Origin: Casuarina equisetifolia
Lineage: Eukaryota > Streptophyta > Magnoliopsida > Fagales > Casuarinaceae
Length of the DNA: 64,000 nt
Assembly: GCA_028551475.1 (NCBI GenBank)
Contig: CM052362.1
Span: 19,574,021 to 19,638,020 of the forward strand
Direction: 5' to 3'
Shown here in pieces: positions 34,601 through 45,960 of the stretch; position 1 is the stretch's first letter; each line of letters begins with the position of its first letter. The notes below the pieces were generated by a model. That model had not been told where the DNA came from. It did no database searches and saw only the letters and a list, made by a program, of their open reading frames with translations. Both the position numbers and the translations under genes were made by a program.

Positions 34601-37600
34601 GCTGAGATATTTAGGTGCGTTCACTAAACCCACCACCTGTGTTTGTTTTGCCTTTGATGAGGATGTTCTGTGGATTACTAAAGGCCTAAGTTTCTCAGAA
34701 ATCTGTGAAGATGTAGAAGGAGATGTTAACGACCTGGAGAGGATCGCAAGAAGCTGCAGTTCCCAATGTTCAGCATACTCAACTTTGTCCACCAAAAGCA
34801 TGGTTGGCACTTCAAAGTCGGCCCCAGATGAGGTGAGAGAAGATGGTCCCCTCTTCACCTTGGTCCATAATTCATAATATCATTTCATTATGCATAAACA
34901 GGTAGTTTAAGGGCATTGTGAAAGTTTTGTGATATGGAAGGCCCTTAGATCTCTACATTTATACTTAATCAAGAAGAAACCACAAGTATACAGAATTCTA
35001 GGAACTATAGTTTCTGAAGGCCTCTGTAATAATGGAGCACGTAACAGGATGCGACAGAAGAAGTCAGGAGAAAATTCTTAGTCCTTAAGGCAGGACATCT
35101 ATGTCCAGCTCCCGTTTTCATATTTTTCTCTCTCAAATCAGTACTGCACAAGTTGTCTGTCTTAGACAGTATTTTAGTATTCTATCGTAAATTAATTTTG
35201 TAGGAGGAAGAAGCTCAAGGACAAGCCACTATTGAATATTATTCTATACTAGAAGGAGCCACTAGAGCTGCTAAGAGCTCAAAAAGGGATGCAGTTGAAG
35301 ACACCGTTAGGCGGTGGAAAGAAGAAGACAGTGTCATGGAGGCTAGATGCAAGGCAAACTTTATTTTACTTTTTTATTTTTCTTTTACTCAACTTTATTT
35401 CTCAATTTATAAAAGAATGTTTTCTATTGTATTTTTTGGAATTAAACATTTTTGAATAATTTAGTAAAGGATGCTTCCTACACCTCCTGTAGTCTTGCTT
35501 CATCAAGAATTTATTTAGCACAACTCTCATGGGGGAAGGTTAATTTAAAACTAGGAAGAACACTTAATTAGAAGCTAAAATTTGATTAGGTCTTAATGTA
35601 GTTGAAACTTTGTTAGGGCTTCAGAATCTATAAGTTCTTGTTTTACTTATATGAGTGAGCCTTTTGTAAATGGCTTGTAAGGGGAAAGAAATAACGAGAT
35701 ATTTCAATCTCCAGAATTAGTAAATTGGAAAAATGGTATACATCGTGTAGGTTAGTGATCCATAACAAAATTTACAAGCAGCAAAGTTCTGTCACTTTGG
35801 TTCAGTAAATTTTATAATTCTCTGCCCACTTTGTCTAAGCTGAGCAGTCAAATTGAGTTGATTTGTACTCCCATTGTTTCATCCTCACTTGGGTGTCACC
35901 TATCAGCCACTGCCCTCCCACGAGTATTATTTCAACAAATGATGTACAAAGAAAAGATATGGGGAAAGATGCAGCAGCTGTAAGATATCATTTTGCTGAT
36001 GTATGAAAACAGAGACCTGTGTATGTCTGTTTTGACGCTTGTACATAACCTCCTAAAGCTACTTGATTAGCAAAGGCACCGGGGGTATTTAAGGGTTTCT
36101 TTTTGTGTATGAGTGACTGAATTAATACTGGCCTCAGTATTATAGTTATTGTAGATCCATTTCAATTTCATCAATAACGCTGTAATATTTGTACCTCCTT
36201 ACAGGCCAAAGCATTAGAGAACTTGTGCGCTAAGGAGATGAGCCAAAGGAAAGAACTTGAGGAAGTGCTGACCAGAGAAAAGCTGGAAGTAGAAAGGATG
36301 AAGAATCAGAAGGATGAATTCATGAAAGAACTACAGATGATTGAGGAACAGAAATCAGCACTTAAGGGCAGGCTTGAAGAGTCCCAAGTCGTGGAGAAGG
36401 ATTTAGAGGAGAAATTCCTTTCAGCTGTGCAACTCTTGATCAGTTTCAAGGAAAGAAGGGACAGGGCACGGGCAGAACATGAAAATGCTGTAAGACAAGT
36501 CAACAAGTTGAGGACAATGTTAAATGGGGGAGTTGCAAGGATTTGCAGTGTACAAATCCCTACATTTTCTTTCATGGAGATCAACGAGGCAACTCACAAC
36601 TTTGATCCGTCCTGGAAGATTGCAGAAGGAAGATATGGGAGCGTTTATAAAGGAATCCTTCGTCATGTTCATGTTGCTATAAAGATGTTGCCATTCTATG
36701 GCAGTCAAAGCCAGTTGGATTTCCAAAATTGGGTAAACTTATCAATAATTTTGTTTCCAATACCATTTTTTAAGTCAAAAACTAGCTAATAATACATTAG
36801 TAAGAATATAATACGGGAACTAAAGAGATGCAGCTTCTGTTGATGATTTAGATTGTAACCTATTAGATGAAAAGCTAAAAGCTTCCAGGAAAGAGAAATT
36901 AGCTTATCTTTCTTTGTAATTTGTAGAGTTGGGTAGTTGACAACGTTGATATAACGATGGCATGTTGTTATAGATTTCCTCCATTTGAGTCAAACCTAGG
37001 AATTACCAAATATAATATTTCCATGCAATTCTATGCAGATAGAAGTATTTTCCAACTGTTATTTTAAGTAAGATCAAACAAATTGGTGGTCATATGAGTC
37101 CGGTATTAAGAATTCTTGAGCATGAAGAAAGTCATCATTTACAAAATGATCGAGGTGGTTTTGGTGTCATCCCAAGGTGCTACGCAGTTGGTGATTATGG
37201 ATTTTCTAATGTCTCTTTTACTGTCTAGTCTGTTGACTGATGGCAGTTAAATGATATGTAAGACTTTGGGGCTTGAAGTAAATCAACCCCTAAATTTTTG
37301 TTCATCATTTATATCATTTAATTGCTGGGCGAAATCGTTGCTTGTTTTTGTTATGAAAGATTAGATAGTTTCTAACACTTAATCTCTTCTATTGATTGAA
37401 TTTCAGGTCGAGGTTTTGAGTAGGGTGAGGCATCCAAACCTGGTAACAATAATTGGAACTTGTCCTGAATCAAGGTCAATTGTCTACGAATATGTCAATA
37501 ATGGAAGTCTTGAGGACTGCCTTTCAAGTAAAGAAAACACTTCCCCACTTCCATGGCATATTCGAACTAAGATTGCCGCTGAAATATGCTCTGCCCTTGT

Positions 37601-38686
37601 CTTCTTTCACTCCAGTAAGCCCTGTATTATCCATGGGAACTTAAAACCCAGTAAGGTTCTCCTTGATGCCAATTTTGTAAGTAAAGTTGGTGACTTGGGC
37701 ATTTTCCACATGATCCCGCAAAATGAACACTCAGCTCATACCATCAAATTAGGAAGTAAACCAAATGGAACCTCCGAGTACATGGATCCAGAGTATCTTG
37801 AGACTGGAAAGCTAACTCCAGAGTCAGATGTTTATTCGTTTGGAATTATTCTATTACAACTCTTAACTGGTAGAGCAGTTTTGAGTATAGTGAAGGATGT
37901 AAAATGTGCTCTAGAAAATGAAAATTTCCAGGCGGTGTTGGATATTTCAGCTGGGGACTGGCCACTTAAGTTAGCCAAACAGCTGGCTCAGTTGGGATTG
38001 AGGTGCTGTGAGAAGAACCGGTTGAATAGGCCAGACCTTGTGTCAGAAATTTGGAGTCTTCTTGAACCATTGAGTGCTTCATGTATCATCTTAGAAGAAG
38101 GCCTGGTAACTAAGAAGCCTCGGCGGGTTCCTTCCCACTTTATATGCCCCATTTATCAGGTAAGAATCAAGTAATCCTTGTCATATATCCTGTATCGATA
38201 TGGCTTATTCTTAAATTACTGGGAACTGCGTATCTGTTCAACTGTCAGCACCGGGTTGGGATGGCCTATCTGCTTAGTTCAGGTATCGCAGCTAGAAAAG
38301 TCAAGAGTTTACTCTTGCCTTTTTAACATAAATGAGAGTAACCTTTAACATTTTGTAGATGTGCTGTGATTGAGGATGGGCCTATGAAAGTTGTGTTAGA
38401 AGGAATTGCATTTGTTCTGTCATCTGAATACATAATAGGCCTCACAATTAGACAGTTTATAATAGCGAACTCATGGGCATGGCTATTGCATTTGACATTG
38501 CAGGAAGTCATGACAGATCCTCAAATAGCTGCAGATGGCTACACGTACGAGTCTGAGGCAATAAGAGGATGGTTTGACAGCGGCCACAACACGTCGCCCA
38601 TGACAAATCTCAAGCTTGAACACTGCAGACTAGTCCCTAATTATGCCCTTCAAAATGCAATTCTAGAGTGGCAGCAACAACTATGA
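31682..38686 (+). CDS. U-box E3 ligase with USP and kinase-like domains (PUB32/33 type), probable pseudokinase
   Basis: Nine coding exons, 836 residues: 31682-31862, 32132-32253, 33051-33160, 33571-33675, 34454-34832, 35204-35353, 36205-36732, 37407-38159 and 38504-38686. Residues about 18-172 form a universal-stress-protein domain (IFVAVGKNVEESKQVLFWAV onward). Residues about 350-460 are a long charged coiled coil. A kinase-like domain follows from about 471 (FSFMEINEATHNF), with GRYGSVYKG at 491-499 and the VAIK lysine at 509. The catalytic loop is HGNLKPSKVLLD (601-612), with Asn603 where active kinases have Asp, and the DFG motif is DLG (621-623). The C-terminal U-box is near 766-834 (HFICPIYQEVMTDPQIAADG), which recruits E2 ubiquitin enzymes. 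The likely role is substrate ubiquitination with the kinase fold as a scaffold. The intron after 35353 begins with GC. Confidence 0.9.
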
Positions 38687-39029
38687 TTTTCTTTTTCCTT
38701 TCACATCCTCTATATACGCGCTTGAAGAAGAAGAGTCCAAAACCAGCCTGTTGTTGGTATCATTTTCGCCGCCCCATCACTGAATACAGGAACGTACAGA
38801 ACAAGCAGTTATAGTGCAAAGGCGCAATGGCCCTTGCTTTTGCGTCTCAACGAGCTTCATCCACTTAGGTACGGTCCATTGTAATCAACGGGCAAAACAA
38901 AGTTACAAACCAAGTAGAACAAAACTAGCGGAAATGAATCTTTGCTTCCTTTTCCCTCCATTCTGGAGCAACCAAGCTGTAGGTATCAATCTTTACATCG
39001 GGCCTTCTTCTCTTGTTTTTCCTTTCCTG
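38687..39029 (+). other. 3' UTR of the U-box gene and edge of the repeat block
   Basis: No exon is visible. The sequence before about 39030 is less AT-rich than the repeat block and has no counterpart near 49.6-49.85 kb, so the left LTR-like copy appears to be cut off here. Confidence 0.45.
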
Positions 39030-39250
39030 GACAACTTCATGGCAACCGTTCCATACCAAACGGCTATTATCTATTAGCAAATTACATATTAAACAGATTA
39101 AACAATAACTAGAAATTGCAAAACCGTCAGTACTAACCGTTGTCTTCTACGGAGCTTCAGCTTAAGTTGTCGTGTGGCTTCAGATTTGAGGTGCTAAATT
39201 GCCATATGCAACTGCTGTCTTTTGTTGTGCATCTTGTCTTGCCGTGGCTA
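39030..39250 (-). mobile_element. Left LTR-like direct repeat (partial), fossil
   Basis: About 220 bp resemble 49865-50075 in the same orientation: GTGTGGCTTCAGATTTGAGG and GTTGTGCATCTTGTCTTG here match CGTGGCTTCTCATGTGAGG and GTTGTGCATCTTGTCTTG there. The rest of the right copy (toward 49610) has no match on this side, so this copy is truncated. Together the two copies look like old LTR sequence of a minus-strand element bracketing the 39-50 kb block. Confidence 0.55.
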
Positions 39251-39261
39251 TCTTCCACCAT

Positions 39262-39410
39262 TGGCAAGCCCAAACTTGTACTCACGCCTAAGTTGACCTT
39301 ATTCGCTTCAAACGCAAAATCTTCTCTTCCACTCTTACAAAACTCAAATCCATCGGAGGTTGAAGTCTCAGCTTGTGACGCAACTGAGCCAAGAATCAAA
39401 AACTTTCATT
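39262..39410 (-). pseudogene. Detached N-terminal fragment of the TPR/DnaJ-like pseudogene
   Basis: On the minus strand this region resembles 47763-47890 (shared features include CAAATCCATCG and AGGTTGAAGTCTCAGCTTG-like stretches). It translates with similarity to that copy (FEFCKSGREDFAFEANKVNL here, GISKSGSEAFLFKTNRVDL there). It lies next to the left LTR-like copy and out of order with the rest of the array. Its link to the N-terminal part of the TPR/DnaJ family is an inference from position and weak similarity. Confidence 0.45.
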
Positions 39411-39429
39411 TTAAATAGCTTTTGTGGGT

Positions 39430-42400
39430 ACAAGATGATCAAAAAAGCCTCCGTAATTAGTTCCAACGCAATGTTGGCATCATTGGACGAATACATTTTC
39501 AAAAGTTTAGTAGAGTGATTGTAATTAGTTCCAATGCAATGTTGGCGTCATTCGATGAATCCTTTTTCAAAAGTTTAGTAGAGTGGTTCATGCATTCTAA
39601 CACTTTTTGTGCCTTTTGTAAGCCACCAAAAGTTTCTATTGCAATTTTCTTATTCACACGAACATCATTTCCATATTGTAGGCAATTTTTGAAGTACTTT
39701 GATGCATCTTCAACTTTCTCATTGGTAAAGGTAATAATTTGCAGCTTTGAGTTGTACCTTAAGGAAGCTGAGATCTATCATAATAGCCATCATACAATCT
39801 TTTAGCGCATCTAGGTTTCTACTTTGTTGCTTTTCACATGTAACAAACTCTCACTTGATCTCCTATCTTTATTCTACCTTAGAATTTGTTGTAATTTTGG
39901 ATTGGGAAATAGACAAATCTCCTCTCCAAGTTTTTCCAAGAGATGATGACAATGAAGTTTTAAAGAATGGAAAGAGATTTGTAGAAGAAGATGTTATAAT
40001 AAAATCTTTATCTATTAGATTTTAAGAAATTGCTGCCATTGAATTAGTTGTTTCATAATTGTTATCAATGTCTAAATGACTTATAAAATGTCACAAAATT
40101 TCTTTTAAGTGTTGTAATGAGCAAAAAGCTTAAACAAGCAATAATGGAACTCTATAAAAATTCCAACAACATAACAGTAGGAAAAACCTCTACCAAGTAT
40201 GTTACAAAGCAAAAGAAATTACTCTCTCAACAAAGATTCCATAACCAAGATTAAACTCAGCCTCCTAAGGATGGCTAAAACACTAAAAAACGATAGTCAG
40301 AACATAAAAGGCCACACTATTCATCCTATCCTTTATTCCTTGTAATTATATTCCTAGGATTTTACCATTTTACCCTTAACCACACAAAACACACCATATC
40401 ATTTATTTCCCTAATTACCCCAAATCTACTCAACCCATAACAATCCATACCCCTTCAACAAATCCTTGTCCATTTATAAACAATTATACTCAATATCTTC
40501 TCATGTCAAACTACATTTTGAAGATTCTGACTACTAAATTAAAAGATTGACTCTTGGTTTGTCTCCTTTTCACACCATATGACAACCTAATACTTTAAGT
40601 GGCTTTGCAATAGCCTACCTTCCCCATCAAGCAAAGACACCCCTGGATACATCTAACAATGCTTACCAATAGCTTTCTTTAGCTGTGGCACATGGAAGAT
40701 CAGATGAATGGTGGCATTTAGTAGCAATAAAACTGAAAAAGTATCATATTTTAGCCTATTACAACCTCTGCCACTTTCAAGCCAAGCATGACAAGAAATC
40801 AATATGGATTTTAATAAGAGGTTATCGAAAAGTGAAAGAAATGATACCATTTTTGTGGTAATAGATCATTTCACAAAGTATGCACATTTTATAGGTTTGA
40901 GTCACCTTTTCTCAATCTTGTAAATGGCTTCCACCTTTATGGATGGAGTAAGGAAATTACATGGTTTTCCCACAGTGATTGTGAGTGATAGAGATGTCGT
41001 ATTCCTAAGTAACTTTTGGAAGAATTATTCAAGATTCTACATGTGAAGCTTTACTGTAATACATCATATCATCCTCAGATGAATAGGAAAACAAAAATAG
41101 TTAGTTAGTGTTTAGAACAATATTTGTGATGCTTTAGTAGAGAGAAGCCCAAGAAATGGCATTCCGAACTTGCCTTGGTAGAATGGAGGTATAATACAAA
41201 TTACCATTCATCCTTTTGCATGACCCCTTTTGAAGCCTTGTATGGCTACAAGCCAAGCCAAGCTCTATATCATAATTATTACATCATTGACGATGAGACT
41301 ATTAAAGACTTCTTACATGAGCATATGTAGAGGGTGTAGTTAATCCATTCACATTTGCAAGCTAAATCAAGCCCGCATGACAACTTATGCAAATAAAAAT
41401 TGAATAAAGCATGAGTTTGTAGTGAGAGATTCAATGTATTTGAAGATCCAACCTTATTGTCAATATTCTCTATCACAAAGGTGGGATTACAAGCTATCCC
41501 CATGTTATTATGAACCTTTTATAATTACCCATCACATTAGGAAGGTAACGTATAGGTTGGCATTGCCACCAAATGCCCCCATTCAATTAGTCTTCCATAT
41601 GTCACAGCCGAAGAAAGCTATTGGTAAGTATTGTAAGATGTATCTAAGTGTGTCTTTGCTTGATGGGGAAGGCATGCTACTTATAAAGCCACTTAAGCTA
41701 TTAGATCGTCGTTTCATGCAAAAGGGAGACAAACCAAGAATTGATCTTTTAATTTGGTGGTTGGAATTTTTGAAATGTAGTTTGACATAGGAAGATATTA
41801 AGTATATTCGTAAACAATTTCCCTCATTCAATATTAATCCTTAAGGACAAGGATTTGTTAAAGGAGTAGGGATTATTATGAGCTAAGTAGATTTGGGGTA
41901 GTCGGGAGAATAAATGGTATAATGTGTTTTAGGTGGTTAAGGGTAAAATGATAAAATGCTAGAAATATGGTTACAAGGAATAAATTAGAGGATGAACAAT
42001 GCTGCCTCTCATGTTATGACTACTATTTTTTACTATTCTGGGCATATTTGGGAGGTTAAATTTATCTTAGTTGTGGGATTTTTGTTGAAAGAGTAGTTTC
42101 TCTTGTTTTGTAACAGACTCAGTAAAAGTTTTTCTTTGTATTATAATATTGAAATTTTTATAGAATTCCATTATTTCTTGTTTGAGCTTTTTGTTCATTA
42201 CAAGTGTTAGTTATCAACCAATGTTTCTTAATCTAGGAAAATATTCATATTCAAATATTTATGAGTTTTCTTGGAATTACTTTCCAACAATATAAGATCT
42301 TGACCAAATCTTAGTTGGATTAGGTGTTTTAGTTTTCCATACTTATTCTTTGCTCTTGTGCGTTTAATTGATTATCTTTTTAAATTAAATTCCATATTTT

Positions 42401-42436
42401 GACTTCAAAGTAGGCCAAAACATATTGAAATCGGTG
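39430..42436 (-). pseudogene. TPR/DnaJ co-chaperone pseudogene, array unit A (split by a Gypsy insertion)
   Basis: The minus strand encodes remnants of the TPR segment of plant proteins combining TPR repeats with a C-terminal J domain (At5g12430/At2g41520 type). Recognisable pieces are DALKDCMMAIMIDLSFLKVQ near 39750-39790 and KKIAIETFGGLQKAQKVLEC near 39590-39650. The unit is interrupted by a retroelement fossil at 40113-42202 and resumes to about 42436. A small internal duplication of 68 bp (39453 and 39521) lies at its 3' side. It has decayed far beyond coding function. Family assignment is from remembered sequence and is good for the TPR core; no J domain is seen in this window. Confidence 0.7.
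40113..42202 (+). mobile_element. Palindromic Ty3/Gypsy LTR retrotransposon fossil with inverted LTRs
   Basis: A broken element of about 2.1 kb flanked by a 5-bp target duplication AGTGT (40108-40112 and 42203-42207). Both outer ends read TGTAATGA inward. Two LTR copies of about 330 bp lie in opposite orientation: 40113-40442 (minus) and 41874-42202 (plus). The inverted similarity goes further inward, to about 40735 and from about 41560. The unique centre, about 40745-41560 on the plus strand, holds remnants of a Gypsy integrase core and its C-terminal end. Gag, protease and reverse transcriptase are missing, and the integrase is heavily decayed with many breaks. The arms have clearly diverged from each other, so the insertion is old, but it is younger than the pseudogene unit it interrupts. 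Confidence 0.8.
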
Positions 42437-43893
42437 CCTAACAAGATATTTGTTATTAGTAGCAACCTGTGAATGTGTAATAAGACCTTGGTTTACAACA
42501 TAAGAGCTTATGAATGATGTAATCTAAAGGTATCAAACTAGAGCCTTGCCATCACACCCTTTTGTGATAGAAAATTTCACCTTTTGTTTCTTAACCAAAT
42601 CAAGACTTTCATCAAGCCTTCCTAAATGGAAGTAGGCTTTGAAAATTAAGTGGCATCACCAACATTTGAAATAAAAATTCTTCGTGATTTTAGAATTATT
42701 AATTGTTTTTTAAGTAACCAACCATTTGCTGATAATTCTTTTCAACAAAACCAAGAGTTTGATTACATTGTTGGATTGCCTCATTATAACTCTAAAGCAT
42801 TAAAAGAACCTTTACTTTTATTTCAAGTAACTTTTGTAGGAATAAAATGATTATAAAAGTCTTAATAGTTATTTCTAACATACTGTTAACATCATTGGAC
42901 AAACCCATTTTTAAAAGTTGAATAGAGTGGTTTTTGCATGCTAATAGTTTTTATACCTTTTGTAAGCCATCAAAAGCTTTTATTATAATTTTTCTATTCA
43001 CATAAATGTTGTTTCCATATTGTAAACACTTTTAGAGGTATTTTGATGCATTTTCAACTTCCTCACAGGAAAAGTAACAATTTGCAACTTTAAGTTACAC
43101 CTTAAGAAAGTTGAGATCTATTACAACAACTATCATATAGTTTCTTAGTGCATTCCTTATTTTTTTTAAGAGACTCATGAGCTACTGCCTAGATGCCATA
43201 ACACAACACTAAGATGCAAACATAGTTTCTTTTTTATGTCTTACTTGCAAAAAGACAATTCACCTGTAGTATGGTTATGATCCTTAGCTTTAAATAGATC
43301 CTTGCTTAAATAGGTTTGGTTTGTTATTTGTTGCTACTTTTCACCTGCTTTTTAAGTTACAACAATTATAGCAAACTCTCCTTTAATTTCCTATCTTTGT
43401 TTTACCTTAAAATTTATTGTAATCTTGATTGAGAAATGGGCAAATCTCCTCTCTAAGTTTTCCTAAAAGATGAAGGCAATGGAGTTTTAGAAAATTAAAA
43501 GAGAATTGTGAAGAAAAATGTTCTAATAATATCTTCATTTATTAAATTTAAAGAAAGTACTATCACTAAACTAGTTGTTTCATTGCTATTATCAAGCTTG
43601 AATAACTCATAATATGTCATAAATTTTTTTCTCTAGTGTTGGTTGTCAACCAATGTTCCTATTTGGAGAAATATCCATAGGTGAACAAGATTTAGATGCC
43701 TCTAAGTTTTCTTGGGAATTACTTTCTAATAAAACAAGATCTTTACCATGTCTCAATTGGACTGAGGTAGCATGCTTTAGTTTTCCACACTTTTTCTTTA
43801 CTTTTGTACCCCTAATTGATTCTTCCTTTGAACTGAACTCCTTTTTTTTATTCTAAAGTAGGCAAAAGCATATTGAAATGATAGCCTAATGGG
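42437..43893 (-). pseudogene. TPR/DnaJ co-chaperone pseudogene, array unit B
   Basis: Minus-strand copy of the same unit. Remnants of the KKIIIKAFDGLQK-type segment lie near 42960-43010 and the start of the post-TPR linker near 42540-42640. It follows unit A directly, head to tail: the anchor AGTGTTGG..TCAACCAATG is at 43636 here and at about 42204 in unit A, a spacing of about 1.43 kb. It is strongly decayed. Confidence 0.65.
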
Positions 43894-43899
43894 ATATCT

Positions 43900-44565
43900 T
43901 TATACATATAAAAAGCTAATTAACTTTGAGAATTCATTAATTTTTCATGCATAACCAACTAAGTATGTAATTACAATGAGAAGAAATTCACAGAAACTCT
44001 AAGTAGACATGACTAATAGTCTAAAGGAAGCTTTTTTACAAACTCAAAGAATGTAGAAACCTATTTTATAGTAAGAAAGAAACTCAAAGTAAGAACATAG
44101 AAACTTTTGTAAGTTCTTGCATCTCTTTGTTAAAACATTTCTCCGAGCCCTGTGAGATAGGAAATGAAGAGCCAAAGTGACTAAAAGTTACGAATACTAA
44201 CATGAATATCACAAGTAAAACAAAAATATCAATGATTAATTTGTTTAAAAGTTTGAGGATTGGTTTACCAATACATATAAAACCTATGTTGCTATCTACA
44301 CCAAACAAACTTCTTATCTTTATTTTTTTGAAAAAGCTTTAAGTAACCAATGATGGTGAATAATGACTCTCCACTAAGCTTGACCATCTTACTCATTACT
44401 TCCTTAACCTGAATGTCTGAAGTACCAGCAATACAAGACTAGTGATGACAAGTGAGGAGGATTAGAGTGGGGAAACGATTTGCTCTAGAAGTGAGAACTA
44501 GTATAAGAGAAATACTTAGAGTGAGAAAATAAAAATCTTGAGGTCATTTGCATTTTTGAGATTTA
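43900..44565. mobile_element. Unclassified insertion of about 666 bp between array units
   Basis: This stretch is absent from the equivalent junction in the other units and is flanked by GATATCT at 43893-43899 and again at 44566-44572, as expected for a 7-bp target duplication. The minus strand has a 74-codon open stretch at 44084-44308 with a hydrophobic segment, but I recognise no family. No terminal inverted repeats were obvious. The insertion is inferred from comparing units. Confidence 0.4.
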
Positions 44566-45960
44566 GATATCTAATACAAAATTTGTTACTAGCAGCAACT
44601 TGCAATTATGTAATAGGACCCTTGTAGTCATATGATGTAAGAGCTCATGAACAATACTAGCTAAGGGTATCAATAATTCCAAAGCCTTACCATCACTCCT
44701 TTTTATAATAGATAATTTCACCTTTTGTTCCTCAAGCAAAACAAGTCTTTCATCAAACCTTCTTAATTAGAAGTAAGCTTTGAAAATTAGACAACATCGT
44801 TAAAGTTTGAAATAAAAGTTCTTCATGATTTTAGAACATTTATTGTTTTCTAATCATTAGCTTCTACTTAAGGATAGTTTTTTTTTTTTAACAAAACCAA
44901 AGGTTTGATCACATTGTTAAATCACCTATCATAACTTTGATGCATAAAAAGAGCCTCTACTTTCATTTCAAGTAACTTTTGTGGGTATGAAATGGTCATA
45001 AAAGCCTTAACAATTACTTTCAATACAGTGTTGGCATTATTGGATGAACCCATTTTCAAAGGTTTAGTAGAGTGGTTCTTATATTCTAATAGTTTTTGTG
45101 CCTTTTGTAAGCTATCAAAAGCTTTTATTACAATTTTCCTATCCATTTATTTGTCATTTCTATATTGTAAATACTTTTTAAAATACTTTGATGTATCTTC
45201 AAATTTCTTAAGAACAATGTAAGAATTTGTAGTTTTGAGTTACATCTTAAGAAAGTTAGGATCTATCATAATAGCCATCTTACAATCTCCCAGTGCATCT
45301 CTTATTCTTCTAAAAGACATATAAGTTATTATTTGGTTACCACGACATAATAACAAAATGGTGAGATAACTTTTTTCCTATGTCTCACTTGGAAAAACAT
45401 AATTCATCCTTTATGTGTAATGATTGTTTGCTTTAGATAGATCTTCAATCAAATGGGTCTAGTTTTCCCTTTGTCACCATTTTTCACAAGCTTCTTAAGA
45501 TGTAACAATTGTAGCAAACTCTCCTTTAATCTCTTGTCTTTGTTTTACCTTATAATTTGTTGCAATCTTGGATTGAGAAGTAGGTAGATTTCCTCTTCAA
45601 ATCTTTCCATGAGGTTTGTGGAGGAAGATATTCTAATTAAATTTTCATGCATTAGATAATAAAAAAAATTTCTTTAGTTGAATTAATTGTTGCATAACTA
45701 CTATCAATCTTAAATGACTTATAAAATGTCAAAGAATTTTCTTTCAAGTGTTGTTATTAGCCAATGCTTCTTGATTTGAGGAAACATCCATAGGTAAATA
45801 AGATTCAAATACCTCTAAGTTTTCTTGGGAACCACTTTCCAATGAAACAAGATCTTGACGTGACCTTAGCTAGAAGTATGTTTTAGTTTTCCACATTTTT
45901 TCTTTTCTTTTATGCCTCTAATTGATTTTCTCTTTATGTTAAGATCCATTTTCTAAACCT
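44566..45960 (-). pseudogene. TPR/DnaJ co-chaperone pseudogene, array unit C
   Basis: The best-preserved TPR remnant on the minus strand: KIVIKAFDSLQKAQKLLEYK near 45080-45140, KLLEMKVEALFMHQSYD near 44930-44980, and IRDALGDCKMAIMIDPNFLK near 45230-45320. These match the TPR core of plant TPR/DnaJ proteins in the same order. Without the insertion on its 3' side the unit would sit about 1.44 kb from unit B. Its own border with unit D has lost some sequence. Confidence 0.7.

Noticed and set aside
44084-44308. Hydrophobic 74-codon frame in the insertion
   Set aside because: Too short and not recognisable; kept only as part of the unclassified insertion.
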